Part shown: positions 15,423-19,466 of the stretch, in pieces
Layout of the letters: every line of letters begins with the position of its first letter
How positions within the stretch are numbered: the first letter of the stretch is position 1
Assembly: GCA_023665325.1 (NCBI GenBank)
Contig: JAMPED010000030.1
Location: 1-19,466 of the forward strand
Origin: Acetobacter sp.
Lineage (GTDB): Bacteria; Pseudomonadota; Alphaproteobacteria; RF32; CAG-239
Length of the DNA stretch: 19,466 nt
Direction of reading: 5' to 3'
Position numbers and translations under genes: made by a program
The notes under the pieces: generated by a model
Database searches by the model: none
Seen by the model: only the letters and a program-made list of their open reading frames with translations
What the model was told of the DNA's origin: nothing

Positions 15423-18400
15423 TTACGCAAAAGAACGGCAAAGTCTTATTGAATTGGCAACAAAGCAACAACTTTCTGCAGCAGCGCCTGATAAATCTGT
15501 TTGGGTAGAAGCATCTGCTGGAACTGGTAAGACTAAAGTTTTATCTGACCGTGTTCTAAGATTATTATTAGCCAAAGTTGACCCTGCAAAAATATTATGT
15601 TTAACTTACACTAAAGCTGCTGCTGTTGAGATGAACGAGCGTATTGCAAAGCGTTTAAGCTCTTGGGCTGTTGAAGATGAAGAGGAGTTGAAAAAAGAAC
15701 TAAAAAAATTACTGGGAGAAGATTATAAAAAAGAGAATAGGAATAATTTGCTGAGTTTTGCTCGTACTTTATTTGCAATTCTTTTGGATACACGTGGTGG
15801 AATGAAAATTCAAACTATACATAGTTTTTGCCAAGATATTCTGAAACGTTTCCCTCTTGAGGCTGGTATTTCTCCTTATTTTGAAGTTTTAGATAATCGC
15901 AGCGCTAAAGAAATTTTGCAAAACATCAAATTGGATTTATTAAAACAAGCTGACAATTCAGATAATGATATTTTAAAAAATTCGGTTATTTATCTTACCC
16001 AAAATGTCAGTGAATTTAAATTTCCTGAAATTATGAATATGATTACAGAGAATCGTAGCAAAATAAGCTCTTTGTTTCAATATTATCATAATGATATCGC
16101 TACAATTATTAAGCAGCTAGAGCGAAATCTTGATATTACACTCAGCACATCAAAAGATGAAATAAAAGCTGAAATGATGAAAAAAATCGATTATTCTCTT
16201 TTTATGCAAGCCCTTAATGCATTTAAGGAAGGCGGAAAGGAGGATGCTAAACGAGCAGAAATATTTGCTTTTGTTGGAGAAAATAACTTCTCTGCAGATA
16301 CTTATAATTTATATAAACAAGCTTTTTTAACGAAAGAAAATACGATAAAAACGAGATTAGCTACTAAAGCTGTTATTAAAACGTTTCCAGATATTTTAGT
16401 TTTTATGACTGAACAAGCTGAAAATTTGCTTTCTACCGAAAACAAATTAGCAGCCTTAAACGTTTTACATTCTACTGCAGCTGTTCTATACATTGCAAAG
16501 CATATTATTGATAATTATAATACTTATAAAGAAATTTATGCTTCACTTGATTATGAAGACCTGATTGTTATTACTAGACATTTGCTTGAGAATAAAGAAG
16601 TTGCAGATTGGGTTCTGTTTAAACTTGATGGTGGTATTGAGCATATTTTAATTGATGAAGCACAAGATACATCTCCAAATCAATGGGCTATTATTCGTGC
16701 ACTTACTCAAGAATTTTTTGCAGGAATCGGTAGTAGAGATAATAATGCTCCACGTACTGTTTTTGTGGTGGGAGATCGTAAACAATCTATTTATAGTTTT
16801 CAGGGGGCTGATCCAAAAGAGTTTGATAAGATGTATCATTATTTTAAAGGACAAACCTCTAATTTTTCAAAAATTCAATTGGATGTTTCTTTCCGTTCCA
16901 CTAAAGCTGTGATGGATTGCGTTAATACATTATTTGAAGATATACACGCTAAAAAAGGTGTTATTCCGTTAGATGAACATATCAACCATCTTCCGTTTCG
17001 ATTAGGAGATGGTGGTAGAGTAGAAATTCTCCCCTTACTTCATCCTTGCAAAGAAGATGAACCTGAAAATTATAATTACCATTTACCGATTAACCGAATT
17101 CAAAAAACTTCATTATCTAATCAGCTAGCTAGAATGATTGCTCAGAATATTAAAAATATGGTAGAAGCTAAGGAATTATTAGTTTCACAGAATCGTCCTA
17201 TTAGGTATGGTGATTTTATGTTTTTGGTCCAACAACGTAATGTGTTTGTTGAAGAGTTTGTTCGTGCGTGTAAAGATATTGGGGTTAATGTTTCAGGTAT
17301 TGATAAACTAAAATTATTAGAGCAAATTGCTGTCCAAGATTTGATTTCTTTAGGTAAATTTTTATTACTTCCTTCTGATGATCTTTCACTGGCAGAGGTT
17401 TTAAAATCTCCTCTTTTTATGCTTGATGATGATGATTTATTTCATTTATGTTATCAGCGTAAAGGATCTTTATTTAACCGTCTATTAAGTGATTCTAAAT
17501 ATTCTGAAATAGCAGAAAATTTAAAATCTTTAACAAATATGAGTGGTTTCACGCGTCCTTTCGAATTGTTCAATCATATTTTAGTTAATCTTAAGGGACG
17601 GAAAAATTTTATTGCTCGTATGGGAAATGAAGTTGAAGATGTCTTAGATGAATTTTTAAATTTAACCTTAGCTTTTGAGCAAAAACATACGCCTTCGCTT
17701 GAAACGTTTATTAACTGGATTGCTGAAGATGAAGTTATTGTGCAAAAAGAAATGGAGCAAGGTGATAGCAATACTGTAAAAATTATGACAGTTCACGGCT
17801 CAAAAGGATTGCAGGCTCCGATTGTGATACTAGCGGATACAACTCGCATCAAAAATAGATCTTCAAAAAGTGAGTTATTATGGGATGACAATGTATTTTA
17901 TTTTCCAACTGCAGCTGCTTATTATGACGAAAATTGTAAAAGAATAAAGACACAAAAACTTGAAGCTGATTTTGAAGAGTATCGCCGTCTTTTATACGTT
18001 GCACTCACACGTGCTGAAGATAGACTTTATATTGCTGGTGTCACAAAAGCTGCTGATGCTGATGATGAGTCGTGGTACAAACTTCTAAAAAATAATATAA
18101 AGTCAAACACTTGCATCAAAGATGATGACAAAAGAATAGTTTATGATATTCCACAAGAAAATCTATTTAAAACTGAAAATATTATTATTTCGAAACCTAA
18201 TTCGTTTCCTGATTACTCTTATTTATTTACTCCAGCACCAATAGAAAATCCATTGGCAAAACCATATGCGCCATCACATAATCTTGATGATGAGCAAGAA
18301 ATTGTTGCTTCTCCTTTGGCTGAAAATGGACATTTTTATAAACGTGGAATTGCCATCCACAAGCTTTTGCAATATATTTGTACAATTGATACAACTATAC

Positions 18401-18789
18401 GCGAATCGGCTGCGATTGAATTTATACAAAAGCAGCTTCCTGAGCTTTCTGAATCGGCACATTCGTCTATTGTTACAGAGGTTCTAAAACTTTGTACGAC
18501 TTATCCTGAGTTGTTTTCAACGTCTTCAATGGCTGAAGTTCCGATTATTGGTGAAATGGATGGTAAAATAATTTCAGCTAAAGTTGATAGATTAGTTATT
18601 TCTGAAGATAAGGTTATTGTGGTTGATTACAAAACTAATCGTCCTGCGGCTAAAACAATAGAGGACGTTCCTCAACTTTATCTAAACCAATTGCAAATAT
18701 ATAAAAATCTACTGCAACGAATCTATCCAAACAAAACCATTGATACATACATATTGTGGACTAATACTTGTAATATGATGAAAATATAA
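15415..18789 (+). CDS. addA: Double-strand break repair helicase-nuclease AddA
   Basis: UvrD/RecB-like helicase with C-terminal nuclease, the motor of AddAB. 1124 aa from the ATG at 15415, supported by GGAGAAGG at 15402-15409; the frame is open further upstream inside addB, but no good site exists there. Motifs: Walker A ASAGTGKT (33-40), TYTKAAAVEM (about 64-73), QTIHSF (133-138), Walker B IDEAQDTSPNQW (about 413-424), VGDRKQSIYSFQGAD (452-466), MTVHGSKGLQ (about 791-800) and YRRLLYVALTRAEDR (about 855-869). The nuclease has AIHKLLQY near 980 and KVDRLVISEDKVIVVDYKTNR near 1058-1078. Start and stop overlap addB as ATGACTAA. All motifs appear intact, so the enzyme should be active. Confidence 0.95.
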   Translation: MTNYAKERQSLIELATKQQLSAAAPDKSVWVEASAGTGKTKVLSDRVLRLLLAKVDPAKILCLTYTKAAAVEMNERIAKRLSSWAVEDEEELKKELKKLLGEDYKKENRNNLLSFARTLFAILLDTRGGMKIQTIHSFCQDILKRFPLEAGISPYFEVLDNRSAKEILQNIKLDLLKQADNSDNDILKNSVIYLTQNVSEFKFPEIMNMITENRSKISSLFQYYHNDIATIIKQLERNLDITLSTSKDEIKAEMMKKIDYSLFMQALNAFKEGGKEDAKRAEIFAFVGENNFSADTYNLYKQAFLTKENTIKTRLATKAVIKTFPDILVFMTEQAENLLSTENKLAALNVLHSTAAVLYIAKHIIDNYNTYKEIYASLDYEDLIVITRHLLENKEVADWVLFKLDGGIEHILIDEAQDTSPNQWAIIRALTQEFFAGIGSRDNNAPRTVFVVGDRKQSIYSFQGADPKEFDKMYHYFKGQTSNFSKIQLDVSFRSTKAVMDCVNTLFEDIHAKKGVIPLDEHINHLPFRLGDGGRVEILPLLHPCKEDEPENYNYHLPINRIQKTSLSNQLARMIAQNIKNMVEAKELLVSQNRPIRYGDFMFLVQQRNVFVEEFVRACKDIGVNVSGIDKLKLLEQIAVQDLISLGKFLLLPSDDLSLAEVLKSPLFMLDDDDLFHLCYQRKGSLFNRLLSDSKYSEIAENLKSLTNMSGFTRPFELFNHILVNLKGRKNFIARMGNEVEDVLDEFLNLTLAFEQKHTPSLETFINWIAEDEVIVQKEMEQGDSNTVKIMTVHGSKGLQAPIVILADTTRIKNRSSKSELLWDDNVFYFPTAAAYYDENCKRIKTQKLEADFEEYRRLLYVALTRAEDRLYIAGVTKAADADDESWYKLLKNNIKSNTCIKDDDKRIVYDIPQENLFKTENIIISKPNSFPDYSYLFTPAPIENPLAKPYAPSHNLDDEQEIVASPLAENGHFYKRGIAIHKLLQYICTIDTTIRESAAIEFIQKQLPELSESAHSSIVTEVLKLCTTYPELFSTSSMAEVPIIGEMDGKIISAKVDRLVISEDKVIVVDYKTNRPAAKTIEDVPQLYLNQLQIYKNLLQRIYPNKTIDTYILWTNTCNMMKI

Positions 18790-18817
18790 AACTTTTCGGT
18801 TAATATATTGGATAATC

Positions 18818-18846
18818 TTTAATATGTGAAAAAACATTCTTATATT
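18818..18846 (+). promoter_or_regulatory. Possible trxA promoter
   Basis: TATATT (18841-18846) is a fair -10 box; TTTAAT (18818-18823) 17 nt upstream is a weak -35. It lies in the 89-nt addA-trxA gap and would give a leader of about 25 nt before the ATG at 18879. Read-through from addA is also possible because no terminator is seen in the gap. Confidence 0.3.
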
Positions 18847-18878
18847 ATTGGCATTAACATTAAACGAAAGGAAAAGAG

Positions 18879-19193
18879 ATGAGAGCAATAAGTGATAGTC
18901 AGTTTGAAGAAGAAGTTTTAAAATCTAAAGGATTAGTATTGGTTGACTTTTGGGCGGAATGGTGTGGTCCTTGCCGTCAACTTGGTCCTGTTCTGGAGGA
19001 AGTTAATAAAGAATATGGTGAAAAAGTCAAAATCTGTAAAATGAATGTTGATGAAGCCCCAGCAACAGCGGCTAGTTTTGAAATTAGAAGCATTCCAACA
19101 ATGTTTCTTTTTAAAGATGGTGAGAAAATTGATTCTAAAGTTGGTTTTAATTCTCAATCTTCTATTGAAGCTTGGTTGAATTCACATATCTAA
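18879..19193 (+). CDS. trxA: Thioredoxin
   Basis: General cytoplasmic disulfide reductase, 104 aa. Active site W28-CGPC (29-32) and cis-Pro in RSIPTMFLF (P73). VDFWAEWCGPC and the final GFNSQSSIEAWL fit classical thioredoxin-1. AGGAAAAGAG just before the ATG serves as ribosome binding site. The order addB-addA-trxA is common in alphaproteobacteria. The gene is followed by a strong intrinsic terminator. Confidence 0.95.
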   Translation: MRAISDSQFEEEVLKSKGLVLVDFWAEWCGPCRQLGPVLEEVNKEYGEKVKICKMNVDEAPATAASFEIRSIPTMFLFKDGEKIDSKVGFNSQSSIEAWLNSHI

Positions 19194-19204
19194 CACATAC
19201 TCAT

Positions 19205-19239
19205 AGGGGTACCCTTTTTATGATTGGGTACCCTTTTTT
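19205..19239 (+). terminator. Intrinsic terminator after trxA
   Basis: GGGTACCC (19207-19214) pairs with a second GGGTACCC (19226-19233) across an 11-nt loop; an outer G-T and A-T pair can extend the 8-bp stem. T6 follows directly. Each arm is itself a palindrome and the first is followed by T5, so GGGTACCCTTTTT also occurs as a 13-nt direct repeat. It lies 11 nt after the trxA stop and lacks the matching T run for the opposite strand, so it is one-directional. Confidence 0.85.
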
Positions 19240-19444
19240 ATTTAAAATTTGCGACTCCATTTTGGTCAGAAAATTATGGATTAGATTGTTTAAAAAATTC
19301 ACTTCAAATGATATATTTCTATTTTTAATTTATTTATCATTTTTATATTATCTATATTTGAATTTTCACTCAATTTAATCCACCCGAATCCGCACATTTC
19401 AGTTGTATCAATTTAACATATTGTTTTTACATAATTTTTATCCC
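19240..19444. other. AT-rich intergenic stretch without a supported gene
   Basis: About 205 nt between the trxA terminator and the dif-like sequence. An open frame overlaps it from 19172 but runs through the terminator hairpin, has no ribosome binding site and gives a low-complexity Phe/Leu/Tyr-rich peptide, so it is not called. No RNA gene or repeat is visible. Confidence 0.6.
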
Positions 19445-19466
19445 TTGTCGCATAATAGCTCTTATG
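19445..19466 (+). other. dif: Candidate partial dif site (Xer recombination), cut by window end
   Basis: The last 22 bases are a left arm ending CGCATAA (19449-19455), a 6-nt centre TAGCTC (19456-19461) and TTATG (19462-19466), where the window stops. The dif of E. coli has arms GGTGCGCATAA and TTATGTTAAAT with a 6-nt centre. So the arm bases CGCATAA and TTATG match at the exact spacing, while the outermost four bases of the left arm do not match that species. The position is non-coding, as expected. A XerD-like recombinase is encoded about 9 kb to the left. The remaining six or so bases of the right arm are outside the window. Confidence 0.5.

Noticed and set aside
19172..19378. Open frame of 68 codons after trxA
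   Set aside because: It overlaps the trxA end and the terminator hairpin, has no ribosome binding site and encodes a low-complexity peptide.
1..19466. CRISPR arrays, tRNA or rRNA genes, insertion sequences, prophage or toxin-antitoxin modules
   Set aside because: I looked for spaced repeats, cloverleaf-like arms, transposase motifs and short paired ORFs and found none that I can support.

Overview
The window is AT-rich, densely coding bacterial DNA with the standard code. It most likely comes from the chromosome of an alphaproteobacterium. The basis is the ATP synthase F0 operon with separate b and b' genes and no F1 genes beside it, the DUF721/DciA-DsbA pair, AddB/AddA of the alphaproteobacterial type followed by trxA, and a tyrosine recombinase divergent from aroK. 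The strong A+T bias and compact spacing suggest a host-associated lineage. That is inference; no species can be named from sequence alone.

Region 1 (about 42-4964, + strand) is the downstream part of a type IVb pilus cluster of the IncI/R64 'thin pilus' type: PilP-like, PilQ-like ATPase, PilR-like inner-membrane protein, then a small membrane protein in the PilS (pilin) slot with C-terminal pilin-like features. Upstream partners (secretin, PilO-like) would lie left of the window.

Region 2 (about 10546-4968, - strand) is one long, tightly packed run: a 42-43-residue membrane peptide, a XerD-like recombinase, DciA-like DUF721, a membrane-anchored DsbA-like thiol oxidoreductase, atpI, atpB, atpE, atpF', atpF, and finally a PilT/DotB-like ATPase overlapping atpF by 8 nt. 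The PilT-like gene meets the pilus cluster tail to tail, 3 nt apart. It could work with the pilus while being co-expressed with the proton channel of ATP synthase.

Region 3 (about 10662-19193, + strand) starts from a divergent intergenic region: aroK, rph, rdgB, addB and addA, all overlapping or abutting, then trxA 89 nt later with a strong intrinsic terminator. It combines shikimate synthesis, RNA 3'-end maturation, nucleotide-pool cleaning and double-strand-break resection.

The right end (19240-19466) has no gene I can support. Its last bases match the start of a chromosomal dif site (CGCATAA, 6-nt spacer, TTATG), cut off by the window edge. If real, the window lies next to the replication terminus, with a dif-recombinase gene about 9 kb away. 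I saw no CRISPR array, tRNA, rRNA, IS element or prophage. The least ordinary points are the pilus module with its oddly placed ATPase, the divergent pilin-slot protein and the possible dif site.
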